Positions 33,321-42,084 of a stretch of 64,000 bases of DNA are shown here, one piece after another. The notes under the pieces are model-generated. The model was not told the DNA's origin and ran no database searches. It worked only from the letters and a program-made list of their open reading frames with translations. Source of the stretch: Arthrobacter rhizophilus (lineage in GTDB: Bacteria > Actinomycetota > Actinomycetes > Actinomycetales > Micrococcaceae); the NCBI RefSeq assembly GCF_026241105.1, contig NZ_JAPFFT010000001.1:186001-250000 (forward strand), given 5' to 3'. The number at the start of each line of letters is the position of its first letter. The first letter of the stretch is position 1. Both the position numbers and the translations under genes were made by a program.

Positions 33321-34346
33321 CTAGTTTGCGTGGAGGGCTTCATTGAGTTCCACCGTCTGGCCCTTGCGGGGGAGGACCTCCACTTCGCCGGTGGTGGAGT
33401 TGCGGCGGAACAGCAGGTTCGGCACGCCGGAGAGCTCCATAGCCTTGATGATGCTGCTGGTGTCCTCGCCGTTGGCGTCCTTCGGACCAGGGATGCGCAC
33501 GCGGGTTCCGGCCGTGACATAGAGGCCGGCTTCGACCACGGAGTCGTCCCCGATGCTGATGCCCACACCGGAGTTGGCGCCCAGGAGCACACGCTCACCC
33601 AGCGCGATCTTTTCCTTGCCGCCACCGGATAGGGTCCCCATGATGGAGGCGCCGCCGCCGACATCGGTGCCGTCACCGGCAACAACGCCTGCCGAGATGC
33701 GCCCTTCCACCATCGAGGTGCCGAGCGTCCCGGCGTTGAAGTTCACGAAGCCCTCGTGCATGACCGTGGTGCCTTCGGAGAGGTAGGCCCCCAGGCGGAC
33801 GCGGTCGGCGTCGGCGATCCTGACGCCGCTAGGAATGACGTAGTCCACCATGCGAGGGAACTTGTCCACCCCGTAGACCGTGACTGCGCCGCGCTTGCGC
33901 AGGCGGGCACGGGTCAATTCAAAGCCGTTCACGGCGGCCGGGCCGAAGTTTGTCCATACGACGTTGGGGAGCTTGCCGAAGATGCCGTCCAGATTGATGC
34001 TGTTGGGCTTGACCAAGCGGTGCGAAAGCAAGTGCAGGCGCAGGTAGGCGTCAACGGTGTCCGCCGGCGCCTCGTCGAGGTTGATCTGGGCGAAGACTAC
34101 CTTCTGTTCCGTCCCGCGATCGGCGTCGTGGCTATCGGCTGCAAGTGCGGTCAGCGATTCGTCTGCGTGCTCCACGGCACGCAGGGATTCAGCCGCTACG
34201 CCCAAGGCCGGTGACGGAAACCATACGTCCAGCACTGTCGCTTCTCCGGCGTCGGAGGTGGCGATGGTGGCCAGGCCAAAGCCAAAGCCGGAACGGTGGT
34301 TTGCGGAAGCGCTATCGAGCGCGGCAGAGGCAGCGGTTTCAGTCAT
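33321..34346 (-). CDS. dapD: 2,3,4,5-tetrahydropyridine-2,6-dicarboxylate N-succinyltransferase DapD
   Basis: A 341-residue enzyme of the actinobacterial DapD type: it transfers succinyl from succinyl-CoA in the second step of the succinylase route to diaminopimelate. Seen: N-terminal globular domain, the left-handed beta-helix hexapeptides around GAYLSEGTTVMHEGFVNFNA and GRISAGVVAGDGTDVGGGAS, and IGDDSVVEAGLYVTAGTRV; the C-terminus ends VELNEALHAN. The ATG at 34346 has TAGACT 6 bases before it (leaderless). It is divergent from dapE with 86 bases between. Confidence 0.95.
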   Translation of the reverse strand: MTETAASAALDSASANHRSGFGFGLATIATSDAGEATVLDVWFPSPALGVAAESLRAVEHADESLTALAADSHDADRGTEQKVVFAQINLDEAPADTVDAYLRLHLLSHRLVKPNSINLDGIFGKLPNVVWTNFGPAAVNGFELTRARLRKRGAVTVYGVDKFPRMVDYVIPSGVRIADADRVRLGAYLSEGTTVMHEGFVNFNAGTLGTSMVEGRISAGVVAGDGTDVGGGASIMGTLSGGGKEKIALGERVLLGANSGVGISIGDDSVVEAGLYVTAGTRVRIPGPKDANGEDTSSIIKAMELSGVPNLLFRRNSTTGEVEVLPRKGQTVELNEALHAN

Positions 34347-34432
34347 GTCGCAAGTCTATCGAGAGCCGCTGGTTCACTCGAAACCGTGTGTAGACCAAGG
34401 GGGTCGCAATTCGCTCGGGATACAGTGGACAG

Positions 34433-35557
34433 GTGACCGTCGAAACTACTCCGATTCTTCTTGACATCCGGCGAGACGTCGCGTTGCTGACCGCCGCGCT
34501 CATGGACATCAACAGCGTGTCCGGCAACGAATCCGCGCTGGCAGACGCCGTCGAATACGCCCTCCGCGCGATCCCCGGCCTGCAGCTCGTGCGCGACGGC
34601 GACGCCATCATTGCCCGGACCGAACTGGGACGCCCGGAGCGGGTGATCCTGGCCGGCCACCTCGATACCGTGCCGTTGCCCACAGTGGAAGGCTCCCTCG
34701 GCACCGTGCCCTCCACGTGGGAGTCCGGCGTCCCGGGTACCGGAATCCTGTACGGACGCGGAGCCACGGACATGAAAGGTGGAGTCGCAGTGCAGCTTGC
34801 GCTCGCCGCAGCAATGTTCGACGGCGGTGCCGAGCCAGGCAAGGACGTCACGTTCGTCTTCTATGACCATGAGGAAGTGGAAGCGGTCAAGAGCGGCTTG
34901 GGCCGATTGGTCCGGAACCACGGCCATCTCCTGGAGGGGGACTTTGCGATCCTGCTTGAACCCACCGACGGCACGGTGGAAGGCGGTTGCAACGGCACCA
35001 GCCGCTTCGAAGCCAGCACCGTGGGGGAGGCAGCCCACTCGGCCCGGGCGTGGATGGGCAGCAATGCCATCCACGCTGCCGCACCGATCCTGAGCCGTTT
35101 GGCAGCGTACGAACCGCGGACGGTCAACGTGGACGGTCTCGACTACCGGGAAAGCCTCAACGCCGTGAAGATCAACGGCGGTACCGCGGGCAACGTGATC
35201 CCCGATCGCTGCGTGGTGGAGATCAATTACCGCTTCGCACCGGACAAGACCCCGGACCAGGCAGAAGCCCATGTCCGCGAACTGTTGGAGGGCTTCGATG
35301 TCGTCCGCACCGATGCCGCCGCTGGAGCGCGGCCCGGCCTCAACCACCCGGCCGCCGCGTCCTTCGTTGCGGCCGTCGGAGCGGAGCCCAAACCCAAATA
35401 CGGTTGGACCGACGTCGCGCGCTTCAGTGAGCTGGGCGTCCCCGCCGTCAACTTCGGTCCGGGCGATCCTTTGCTGGCCCATAAGGACAACGAACACGTC
35501 GACGCCGACGCCATCCGTGAGTGCCTCCGCGCGCTGCGGTCGTGGCTGGCTGACTGA
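34433..35557 (+). CDS. dapE: Succinyl-diaminopimelate desuccinylase DapE
   Basis: A 374-residue M20-family zinc amidohydrolase that removes succinate from N-succinyl-L,L-diaminopimelate. Seen: first metal site AGHLDTVPLP, the bridging Asp in GRGATDMKGG, the catalytic Glu pair in FYDHEEVEAVKSGLG, EPTDGTVEGGCNGTSRFE, the dimerisation-domain His in GEAAHSARAWMG and the last metal His region near GPGDPLLAHKDNEHVD. Start GTG at 34433 with TACAGT 6 bases upstream (leaderless). A strong terminator follows. Confidence 0.95.
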   Translation: MTVETTPILLDIRRDVALLTAALMDINSVSGNESALADAVEYALRAIPGLQLVRDGDAIIARTELGRPERVILAGHLDTVPLPTVEGSLGTVPSTWESGVPGTGILYGRGATDMKGGVAVQLALAAAMFDGGAEPGKDVTFVFYDHEEVEAVKSGLGRLVRNHGHLLEGDFAILLEPTDGTVEGGCNGTSRFEASTVGEAAHSARAWMGSNAIHAAAPILSRLAAYEPRTVNVDGLDYRESLNAVKINGGTAGNVIPDRCVVEINYRFAPDKTPDQAEAHVRELLEGFDVVRTDAAAGARPGLNHPAAASFVAAVGAEPKPKYGWTDVARFSELGVPAVNFGPGDPLLAHKDNEHVDADAIRECLRALRSWLAD

Positions 35558-35573
35558 CTCCCACAAGAAACAT

Positions 35574-35612
35574 GGAGGGTCCGCAAGCTGTTGCTGCGGA
35601 CCCTCCTTGTTT
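35574..35612. terminator. Terminator between convergent dapE and glutamate-type permease genes
   Basis: Perfect 12-base arms GGAGGGTCCGCA / TGCGGACCCTCC with a 9-base loop, then TTGTTTT on the plus strand. The minus strand has a weaker T-containing tail, so it may serve both directions. Confidence 0.85.
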
Positions 35613-35640
35613 TGGCTACCGATCAAGGCGGCCACAGCTA

Positions 35641-36495
35641 CTAGCCCTCGATTGCCACAATTTCGGACTTGGTGACCTTCACAACTTTGACGTTGCGGCG
35701 CATTCGTCCTTCAAGCCACTTGGCGATTCCAGCCAGGATCAAGCACATACCCACGTACAGCACACCAGCGATGATCGCGGACGGAATGATAGGTGAACCG
35801 TATTGGGCCTGGCTTCCGAAGTACTTGGCCTGGAAGAGGATCTCGTTGTAGGTCACGATGAAGCCCAACGCGGTGTCCTTAAGAATGACCACGAGCTGGG
35901 AAATGATCACAGGGAGCATCGAACGGACGGCCTGGGGCAGCAGGATGTTTGTCATGACCGCGCTCTTGGGCAAACCGATGGCATAGCCGGCCTCGCTTTG
36001 TCCGCGGGGGAGCGATTCGATGCCGGCCCGGAAGACTTCAGCCAGAACCGATCCGTTGTAGAGCACCAGGCCTGAAACGACTGCCGTGAAGGGCGTGATC
36101 CCCTGGACGCCGAGCGGAGGAAGCCCGTAGTAAAAGATCATCATCAGGATCAGCAACGGAATGGCCCGGAAGAGTTCCGTGAACCCATAGCAGGGCAAGC
36201 TGATCCACTTGCGGTCGGAGAGCCTGCCGAAGGCCAGGAAAACACCCAGGACCAGGCTGAAGACGGCAGCTGTGGCAAAAGCCGAAAGCGTGGCCCCCAC
36301 TGACTGGATGATGGTCTGCTGCACCAGCGGGAAGGTGAACAACTGCCACTTTTTCGCGTCGAACTGCCCGCTCTGGGCGAAGCGGAGGACAACGAATCCG
36401 ACGATGGCGATGATGACCAAAGCAGTCACGACACCGAGAATCCGGTAGCGTGCGCGGGCTTTTGGCCCCGGGGCGTCAAAGAGGACTGAGCTCAT
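35641..36495 (-). CDS. Amino-acid ABC transporter permease (GluD-like)
   Basis: A 284-residue HisM/GlnP-type inner-membrane permease. Seen: a first membrane segment ILGVVTALVIIAIVGFVVLR, the domain start FPLVQQTIIQSVGATLSAFA, FTELFRAIPLLILMMIFYYG, and the EAA loop AEVFRAGIESLPRGQSEAGY followed by AIGLPKSAVMTNILLPQAVR. The ATG at 36495 overlaps the stop of the previous permease (ATGA). Last gene of a gluABCD-type operon for glutamate or a related amino acid. Confidence 0.92.
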   Translation of the reverse strand: MSSVLFDAPGPKARARYRILGVVTALVIIAIVGFVVLRFAQSGQFDAKKWQLFTFPLVQQTIIQSVGATLSAFATAAVFSLVLGVFLAFGRLSDRKWISLPCYGFTELFRAIPLLILMMIFYYGLPPLGVQGITPFTAVVSGLVLYNGSVLAEVFRAGIESLPRGQSEAGYAIGLPKSAVMTNILLPQAVRSMLPVIISQLVVILKDTALGFIVTYNEILFQAKYFGSQAQYGSPIIPSAIIAGVLYVGMCLILAGIAKWLEGRMRRNVKVVKVTKSEIVAIEG

Positions 36496-37139
36496 CGGGC
36501 CACCTTCCATTTCTTTTCAAGCTTTCGCTGCACGAAGGAAAGGATGAAGACGAGTAGAACAAAGACCAGGGCGATCCAGAGGAGCCCGGCCATGGCTGGT
36601 TCGCCGCGTTCGGACAGGTTTGATCGAATGGCTCCTGCCTCGAAGACCGAGAAGCCTGCAGCGACGGTGGTGTTCTTGAGCAATGCAATGAAAACGCTGA
36701 ACATAGGCGGGATCACGGCGCGGAAAGCCTGTGGGAGGATCACCAGCGTCAGGGTTTGCGTGAACGGTAGGCCGATTGCGCGGGCAGCTTCGGCCTGGCC
36801 CACGGGCACGGTATTAATGCCGGAGCGTACGGCTTCCGCCACGTAAGTAGCGGTGTACAGGCTCAAGCCGATGGTTGCCGCGGTCATGAAATCAATTTCC
36901 ACTAGCCCGAGCTTCGGGTAGCCAAGGGCGAAGAAAAACAAGACCAAAGTCAGGGGGGTGTTGCGCACGACGTTGATGTACAACGTGGCGGCAGCCCGCA
37001 TCGCCGGGATGGGGGAAACACGCAGCGTTGCCACCACGGTGCCCAGGATCAGGGCAAAGAACCCCGAGATGAAGAAAAGTATGAGGGTGTTCCGGAACCC
37101 TGTGATGAACAGGTCCGAGTTATTCAGCAGCGTATTCAC
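36492..37139 (-). CDS. Amino-acid ABC transporter permease (GluC-like)
   Basis: A 215-residue permease of the HisQ/GlnP type. Seen: LFITGFRNTLILFFISGFFA, VVRNTPLTLVLFFFALGYP, and the EAA loop AEAVRSGINTVPVGQAEAAR with AIGLPFTQTLTLVILPQAFR. The length is normal. It lies between the binding-protein gene (62 bases upstream, with a strong hairpin in that gap) and gluD-like gene (4-base overlap). Confidence 0.92.
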   Translation of the reverse strand: MNTLLNNSDLFITGFRNTLILFFISGFFALILGTVVATLRVSPIPAMRAAATLYINVVRNTPLTLVLFFFALGYPKLGLVEIDFMTAATIGLSLYTATYVAEAVRSGINTVPVGQAEAARAIGLPFTQTLTLVILPQAFRAVIPPMFSVFIALLKNTTVAAGFSVFEAGAIRSNLSERGEPAMAGLLWIALVFVLLVFILSFVQRKLEKKWKVAR

Positions 37140-37163
37140 AGAATGGTCGCTTTCAGCCGATAT

Positions 37164-37194
37164 TTGAGGGGGCGGCCATTCGCCGCCCCCTCAA
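37164..37194 (-). promoter_or_regulatory. Intercistronic hairpin between binding-protein and permease genes
   Basis: A perfect 13-base stem, TTGAGGGGGCGGC / GCCGCCCCCTCAA, with a 5-base loop. On the minus strand it is followed by ATAT and not by a T tract. It lies 8 bases after the lipoprotein stop; a good candidate for mRNA protection of the lipoprotein message. Confidence 0.75.
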
Positions 37195-37201
37195 CATGGG
37201 T

Positions 37202-38104
37202 TTAGTAGTTGTCCACTGCGGGCTGGGTGACCTTGGTGCCGGACTGTCCCAGGGTGGAGTCGTAGATCTTCTGCCACACCGAGCCGCCATCGGTGAACAT
37301 CTTGTTCACGAACTTGCGAAGAGCGGCGTCGCCCTTCTTCACGCCCACACCGTACTTCTCAACGGTGAACGGCTGGCCAACCACCTTGAGGTTGTCGGTG
37401 TCCTGGGAGGCGTAGCCGATCAGGATTGCCTGGTCGGTAGTGACGGCGTCAACCTGGCCACTCTTGAGGGCCTCGACACACTGTGAGTAGGTGTCGAACT
37501 CGGTGGTCTTGGTACCCGGGAAGTTTGCCTTGATGTTCTGGATGGGGGTTGAGCCCGTTGCCGAACAGACGTTCTTTCCGGACAGGTCCTTCTCACTGTT
37601 GATTGAGGTGTTGCTCTTCTTGACGAGGAGGCCCTGGCCGGTGACGAAGTAGGGTCCTGCAAAGTCAATCAGCTGCTTGCGTTTGTCGGTGATCGAGTAG
37701 GTCCCGACGTAGTAGTCGATGTCGCCGTTGGTAATCGCTGACTCGCGGTTGGCCGAAGGGATTGGCTTGTATTCGATCTTGTCCTTGGAGAAACCAAGGG
37801 AAGCGGCAATCCACTGGGCAATCTGAATATCAAAACCGCTGTACTCACCGGTTGCGGCATCCTTGAATCCCAGGCCGGGCTGGTCCTGCTTGACGCCGAT
37901 CCTGATCTTTCCGTTCGCCTTGATCGTGTCGAACGTGGGGCTGCCCGAGACGGACACGTTCTGAGCCACTGTGAAAGGCGCGGACTCGCTGCTTGGTGCG
38001 GTGGTGCCGCCTCCGCCTCCGCCTCCACATGCGCTCAGGGAAAGGGCGAGCGCTGCACTTGCAGCGACCAGGAGAGATTTCCTCCGGGTGATAAAAGCCT
38101 TCAT
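37202..38104 (-). CDS. Amino-acid-binding lipoprotein (GluB-like)
   Basis: A 300-residue SBP family 3 lipoprotein. Seen: n-region MKAFITRRKSLL, lipobox LSAC at about residues 24-27, a poly-Gly linker, then IRIGVKQDQPGLGFKDAATG, GFDIQIAQWIAASLG, the ligand Arg region KPIPSANRESAITNG and YYVGTYSITDKRKQLIDFAG. The ATG at 38104 has AAAGGAA at 6-base spacing; an upstream in-frame ATG is rejected because it would spoil the signal peptide. The ligand is probably glutamate by similarity of gene order to gluABCD. Confidence 0.93.
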   Translation of the reverse strand: MKAFITRRKSLLVAASAALALSLSACGGGGGGGTTAPSSESAPFTVAQNVSVSGSPTFDTIKANGKIRIGVKQDQPGLGFKDAATGEYSGFDIQIAQWIAASLGFSKDKIEYKPIPSANRESAITNGDIDYYVGTYSITDKRKQLIDFAGPYFVTGQGLLVKKSNTSINSEKDLSGKNVCSATGSTPIQNIKANFPGTKTTEFDTYSQCVEALKSGQVDAVTTDQAILIGYASQDTDNLKVVGQPFTVEKYGVGVKKGDAALRKFVNKMFTDGGSVWQKIYDSTLGQSGTKVTQPAVDNY

Positions 38105-38154
38105 GACATTCCTTTCATTGTGCGGCCGCACCTGCGGCCCGGGTGCGGTGCGTG

Positions 38155-38910
38155 CTAGTGGGTCAGGAGTTTGGAGAGGAAATCCTTGGCGCGGTTGCTC
38201 TGGGGATTCGTGAAGAACTCCTCGGGTTTGGCATCCTCCACGATCTGGCCGTCCGCCATGAAGACCACGCGGTCTGCTGCCTTGCGGGCAAAGCCCATCT
38301 CGTGGGTGACCACGATCATGGTCATGCCTTCCTTCGCGAGTTGGACCATGACGTCCAGGACCTCGTTGATCATTTCCGGGTCCAAAGCGGAGGTCGGCTC
38401 GTCGAACAGCATGACCTTCGGCTTCATGGCCAGCGCCCGGGCAATTGCCACGCGCTGCTGCTGGCCACCGGAGAGCTGTGCGGGCATCTTGGGTGCTTGT
38501 TGCCCGACGCCGACCCGTTCCAACAACGCCATGGCGTCCTTGTCCGCGGTTGCCTTGTCCAGTTTCTTGACCTTGATCGGCCCCAGCGTGACGTTTTCGA
38601 GAATCGTCTTGTGGGCGAACAGGTTGAAGGACTGGAAGACCATCCCGACGTCGGCACGGAGGACCGCGAGTTCCTTGCCTTCTTCCGGAAGCTTCTTGCC
38701 GTCAATCGAGATCTCGCCGGTGTCAATGGTCTCCAGGCGGTTGATGGCTCGGCACAGCGTCGACTTGCCTGAGCCAGATGGCCCGATCACAACGACAACT
38801 TCACCTTTTTTGACCTGGAGGTTGATGTCCTTGAGGACGTGCAGTTGACCATAGTGCTTGTTGACGCCATTCAGGGAGACGAGGGCATCGCTGGAGGCTT
38901 GAATAGTCAT
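38155..38910 (-). CDS. Amino-acid ABC transporter ATP-binding protein (GluA-like)
   Basis: A 251-residue ATPase of the polar amino-acid transporter group. Seen: Walker [10 protein letters not shown], the Q-loop [13 protein letters not shown], signature [13 protein letters not shown], Walker [15 protein letters not shown] and the H-loop VVTHEMGFA. The ATG at 38910 has TAGATT 6 bases before it and no ribosome site (leaderless). It is the first gene of the four-gene operon ATPase-lipoprotein-permease-permease. Confidence 0.95.
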   Translation of the reverse strand: MTIQASSDALVSLNGVNKHYGQLHVLKDINLQVKKGEVVVVIGPSGSGKSTLCRAINRLETIDTGEISIDGKKLPEEGKELAVLRADVGMVFQSFNLFAHKTILENVTLGPIKVKKLDKATADKDAMALLERVGVGQQAPKMPAQLSGGQQQRVAIARALAMKPKVMLFDEPTSALDPEMINEVLDVMVQLAKEGMTMIVVTHEMGFARKAADRVVFMADGQIVEDAKPEEFFTNPQSNRAKDFLSKLLTH

Positions 38911-38922
38911 AAGACGAATCTA
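38911..38922 (-). promoter_or_regulatory. -10 box of the gluABCD-type operon
   Basis: TAGATT (38922-38917, minus strand) followed by 6 bases and the ATG at 38910. One of the clearest leaderless starts of the window. Confidence 0.5.
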
Positions 38923-39095
38923 GCGAAGAAATGACGCAGGATGAGCCAGCTCACATCAACTTCCGTAGATCGTGATTCAACAGATACCTGACTCGCAGGT
39001 GGAGGACAGCAAATCGTGCAACTCCCTGGGCAACACCTAAAACAACGGGGCTACACCGGGACAGCAGCAGCCCGCATCCGCGCTAGCCTATGTCA

Positions 39096-39944
39096 ATGAG
39101 TACCAGCCAGCCCCAGGTTCCGAGTCCAGACGCTAATGGCAAAGCGACGAGCAACGGATCGGCAGCGTCAGCCGCCGTCGCCGCAGATGCGCCAGCCAAG
39201 CACAAAGGCCCCTTGGAGCTTCGGCGCAAACAGGCCGCTATGCCGATGTCGGACCAGCGGCTCCTGGACACGCGGGGAGCCGACCACTTCATTCATACGG
39301 ACCCGTGGCGGGTACTGCGCATACAGAGCGAGTTCGTTGAAGGCTTCGGTGCTCTCGCGGAGCTTGGGCCGGCCGTCAGCGTCTTCGGCTCCGCCCGCAC
39401 CAAGCCGGGTACGGGCTATTACGATATGGGCGTGCAGGTTGGCCGTCACCTTGCCGAAGCCGGCGTCGCCGTCATCACAGGCGGAGGCCCGGGCTCCATG
39501 GAAGCCGCCAACCGGGGTGCTGTGGAAGGCAACGGCGTTTCCGTTGGCTTGGGCATCGAACTGCCCTTTGAACAGGGCCTGAACCGCTGGGTGGACCTTG
39601 GCATCAACTTCAGGTACTTCTTTGCCCGCAAAACCATGTTCGTAAAGTACGCACAAGGGTTCATCGTCTTGCCGGGCGGTCTGGGAACCCTGGATGAACT
39701 GTTTGAAGCCATGGTTTTGGTGCAGACCCGCAAAGTGACATCGTTCCCCATCGTCCTGCTGGGAGTCGATTTCTGGAGCCCCATGATCGAATGGATCAAG
39801 GGGACTTTGGTGGCCGAAGGCATGGTCTCCGCGAAGGACCTGGACCTCATCCAACTCGTGGACGATCCCGCGGACGCCGTCCACCGTGTCCTGCACGGTG
39901 TCCCGCGGCCACCTTCCACCAACGGCGACCAGCGCCCGGAGTAA
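39096..39944 (+). CDS. LOG-family protein (TIGR00730)
   Basis: A 282-residue Rossmann-fold protein of the Lonely Guy group, cytokinin riboside 5'-monophosphate phosphoribohydrolases that cleave nucleotide monophosphates to base and ribose phosphate. Seen: VSVFGSARTKPGTGYYDMGV, AVITGGGPGSMEAANRGAVE and the signature PGGLGTLDELFEAMVLVQTR. The first 60 residues are a Pro/Ala/Ser-rich tail. The start ATG at 39096 is preferred to 39090 since TAGCCT ends 6 bases before it (leaderless). In M. tuberculosis the LOG gene is likewise a few genes after dapE. Confidence 0.92.
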   Translation: MSTSQPQVPSPDANGKATSNGSAASAAVAADAPAKHKGPLELRRKQAAMPMSDQRLLDTRGADHFIHTDPWRVLRIQSEFVEGFGALAELGPAVSVFGSARTKPGTGYYDMGVQVGRHLAEAGVAVITGGGPGSMEAANRGAVEGNGVSVGLGIELPFEQGLNRWVDLGINFRYFFARKTMFVKYAQGFIVLPGGLGTLDELFEAMVLVQTRKVTSFPIVLLGVDFWSPMIEWIKGTLVAEGMVSAKDLDLIQLVDDPADAVHRVLHGVPRPPSTNGDQRPE

Positions 39945-39981
39945 CGCTGCCAGCAGTCAGCTCTCAGGTGAGTCTGGCACG

Positions 39982-40317
39982 ATGGTTGTTGTGAGCTTCT
40001 TTCTGGTCTTTCTCGCGATCGCCGTGGTCGGCGCCGTGTTGTTCCTCGGCACTGGAATGGCCCGGTCCAGCCGTAACGCCGGTGCCGGTTTGGATGAACC
40101 CGTGCCGAACCTGCCGCCGGTGCTGCTCCCGGCCGGAGCCAAGGCGTCCGACGTCGACCGCGTGCGTTTTGCACTCGGCCTGCGGGGCTACCGGATGGAC
40201 CAAGTGGATGAGGTGCTCGACGAGCTGAGGGATCAGTTGACCGCCCAGGAGAGGGAAATCGAACGGCTGAAACGGGCCCTTGTGGCAGCCGGGAACCCGG
40301 AAGGCCCGAAGGCGTGA
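39982..40317 (+). CDS. Membrane protein with short DivIVA-like domain
   Basis: A 111-residue protein: an N-terminal membrane segment (VVSFFLVFLAIAVVGAVLFL), a short Pro-rich linker, and a DivIVA-like coil VRFALGLRGYRMDQVDEVLD followed by ELRDQLTAQEREIERLKRAL. DivIVA-type helices sense curved membranes at poles and septa; this short form could help localise the wall or lipid-glycan machinery. The start is uncertain (ATG 39982 or GTG 39991). Its stop overlaps the start of the next gene (GTGA), so it is coupled to the mannosyltransferase-like gene. Confidence 0.75.
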   Translation: MVVVSFFLVFLAIAVVGAVLFLGTGMARSSRNAGAGLDEPVPNLPPVLLPAGAKASDVDRVRFALGLRGYRMDQVDEVLDELRDQLTAQEREIERLKRALVAAGNPEGPKA

Positions 40318-41597
40318 CCCAGTCGCTCGAAACGCGGACCCCGAAGGGACGGCTGGGCCGCGTCGCAGCCCACGCTGCGAGTTGGCCGTGGTGGGTTCAG
40401 GTCGCCCTGGTCTACATCGCCTCGAGACTTGTCAGTGCTTGTATTTTCATGGCTGCCGCATTGCAGCAGGGCGTCAATCCGTGGTTCCCGCCCGCGCCCG
40501 ACTACTGGAACTTCATCACTATCTGGGATGGGCGCTGGTACGCGGAAGCGGCGAACAACGGCTATCCCTCGGTTCTGCCGCTGAACGCTAGCGGGAACGT
40601 CGCCGAAAACTCGTGGGCGTTTTATGCGCTGTTTCCCTACCTCGGCAGGGCACTCGGTGCCCTCACCGGCTTGGCGACCCTGCCGGCTTTGACTGCCCTT
40701 GCCATGGCAGCCGGGCTTGGGGCGGCCATGGTCGCCTACAAACTATTCAGGGACTACACCGGGCGCCGCACGGCGCTTTGGGCAGTGGTCTTCTTCTCGA
40801 CCTTCCCCGTTTCGCCAGTCCTGCAGGTCCCCTATGCGGAATCCCTCAATCTCCTGCTGCTGGCGGGTTCGCTTCTGCTTGTGGTGCGCCGCAAGTACCT
40901 GGCAGCGACGCCCGTGGTTCTGCTCATGTGCCTGTCTCGGCCCACGGGCGTGCCCTTCGCGGCCATGACGGGGCTGCTTCTGCTCCACCACCTCTGGAAA
41001 AGGTTTGGGCGCAGCCCAGGGCCAGCCACGGCTCCCACAGTTCCCGCCGCCGGGTCTGTTGACACTGCCCTGTCGGCTCCTACGCCCCGGGAACTCGCAT
41101 CACTCGGAGCGCTCGTGGTGGTCAGCGCGGCGGGGGCCCTGGCTTGGCCGGCCATTGCCTGGGCAGTCACCGGGGACCCACTGGCGTACACCAAGACCGA
41201 AACCGTGTGGCGCGGGGATGACCTTGTCCCGTTCAAACCTTGGTTCGACACCGGTCAAATGCTCTTCGGGCCAGTCCTCGGGATTATGGCGCCGTTTGTG
41301 TTCGTGGGGCTTTTTGCCATGCTCATGTTCAGCAAGCCGGTCCGGGCTTTGGGCACTGAACTGCGGCTGTGGTGCACGTGCTACATGGGTTATCTTCTGG
41401 TCTTCCTGCACCCTCAGACGAGTACCTTCCGGATGCTCCTCCCTCTGTTCCCCTTGGCGCTCAGTGCAGCCTGGTTGTCTCGCTCCAAGGCTTACCGCGG
41501 CACGGTGGTGGTCATGTTTGTGCTGCTCCAGATCGTCTGGATTGTCTGGCTGTGGGCGTGGGCGCCGCTGCCGGGCGGTGGCGACTATCCACCGTGA
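40314..41597 (+). CDS. PIG-V-like mannosyltransferase, polytopic membrane protein
   Basis: A 427-residue protein with about 10-12 membrane segments. Seen: TIWDGRWYAEAANNGYP (the WD and Y-x-x-x-G pattern of PIG-V type GT-C glycosyltransferases), FYALFPYLGRALGALTG, and VPYAESLNLLLLAGSLLLVV. GT-C enzymes use polyprenyl-phosphate sugars on the outer face of the membrane. Start GTG at 40314 overlapping the DivIVA-like gene. The acceptor is probably a cell-envelope lipid or polysaccharide; this is inferred from the family. Confidence 0.78.
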   Translation: MTQSLETRTPKGRLGRVAAHAASWPWWVQVALVYIASRLVSACIFMAAALQQGVNPWFPPAPDYWNFITIWDGRWYAEAANNGYPSVLPLNASGNVAENSWAFYALFPYLGRALGALTGLATLPALTALAMAAGLGAAMVAYKLFRDYTGRRTALWAVVFFSTFPVSPVLQVPYAESLNLLLLAGSLLLVVRRKYLAATPVVLLMCLSRPTGVPFAAMTGLLLLHHLWKRFGRSPGPATAPTVPAAGSVDTALSAPTPRELASLGALVVVSAAGALAWPAIAWAVTGDPLAYTKTETVWRGDDLVPFKPWFDTGQMLFGPVLGIMAPFVFVGLFAMLMFSKPVRALGTELRLWCTCYMGYLLVFLHPQTSTFRMLLPLFPLALSAAWLSRSKAYRGTVVVMFVLLQIVWIVWLWAWAPLPGGGDYPP

Positions 41598-41827
41598 TGC
41601 CGAGCGTCCTTTGGCCTGTACAGGCGAGATCACGGCCCGCCAGGAAAAGTCCATCAATTAGCTACGGACGGGTAATTACGAGATAATGGACACAAGCAAG
41701 GACGAAAAGCACCCTCGGGTGCTCGGCGACGACGACTGAACTGCCATGACTGTCGACGCCGTACATTCCACGCGAGCCAGCCCGGCCGGGTTGGCGGGAT
41801 TTGGGACAACTGGAGGGGATTTTCCTA

Positions 41828-41995
41828 ATGGCGGCTATGAAACCACGTACTGGCGACGGCCCTATGGAAGTAACCAAAGAGGGCCGCAGCCTGATCATGC
41901 GTGTGCCGCTCGAAGGCGGAGGACGGCTTGTGGTCGAGCTCAACGCAGCAGAAGCGGCGAACCTCAAGGAATGCCTCGTAGGCGTTACCGAATAG
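41828..41995 (+). CDS. DUF3117 family protein
   Basis: A 55-residue protein nearly invariant in actinobacteria: MAAMKPRTGDGPMEVTKEGR, MRVPLEGGGRLVVEL, ending LKECLVGVTE. Function unknown; as I recall the M. tuberculosis equivalent is Rv1211. The ATG at 41828 matches the family start; GGAGGGG lies about 10 bases before it. It stands alone between convergent/divergent genes and is followed by a terminator-like hairpin. Confidence 0.93.
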   Translation: MAAMKPRTGDGPMEVTKEGRSLIMRVPLEGGGRLVVELNAAEAANLKECLVGVTE

Positions 41996-42004
41996 ATTCA
42001 TTGG

Positions 42005-42040
42005 GCAGGGCCCGGCAGAAGAGCCGGCGCCCTGCTTCCA
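42005..42040 (+). terminator. Hairpin after DUF3117 gene
   Basis: Left arm GCAGGGCCCGGC, right arm GCCGG-C-GCCCTGC with one bulged base, then TTCCATGTTT. A moderate terminator, 10 bases after the stop codon. Confidence 0.6.
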
Positions 42041-42084
42041 TGTTTAAGGCGGAACGCGAACGGGTCCGTGAATCGCCCGCCAGG

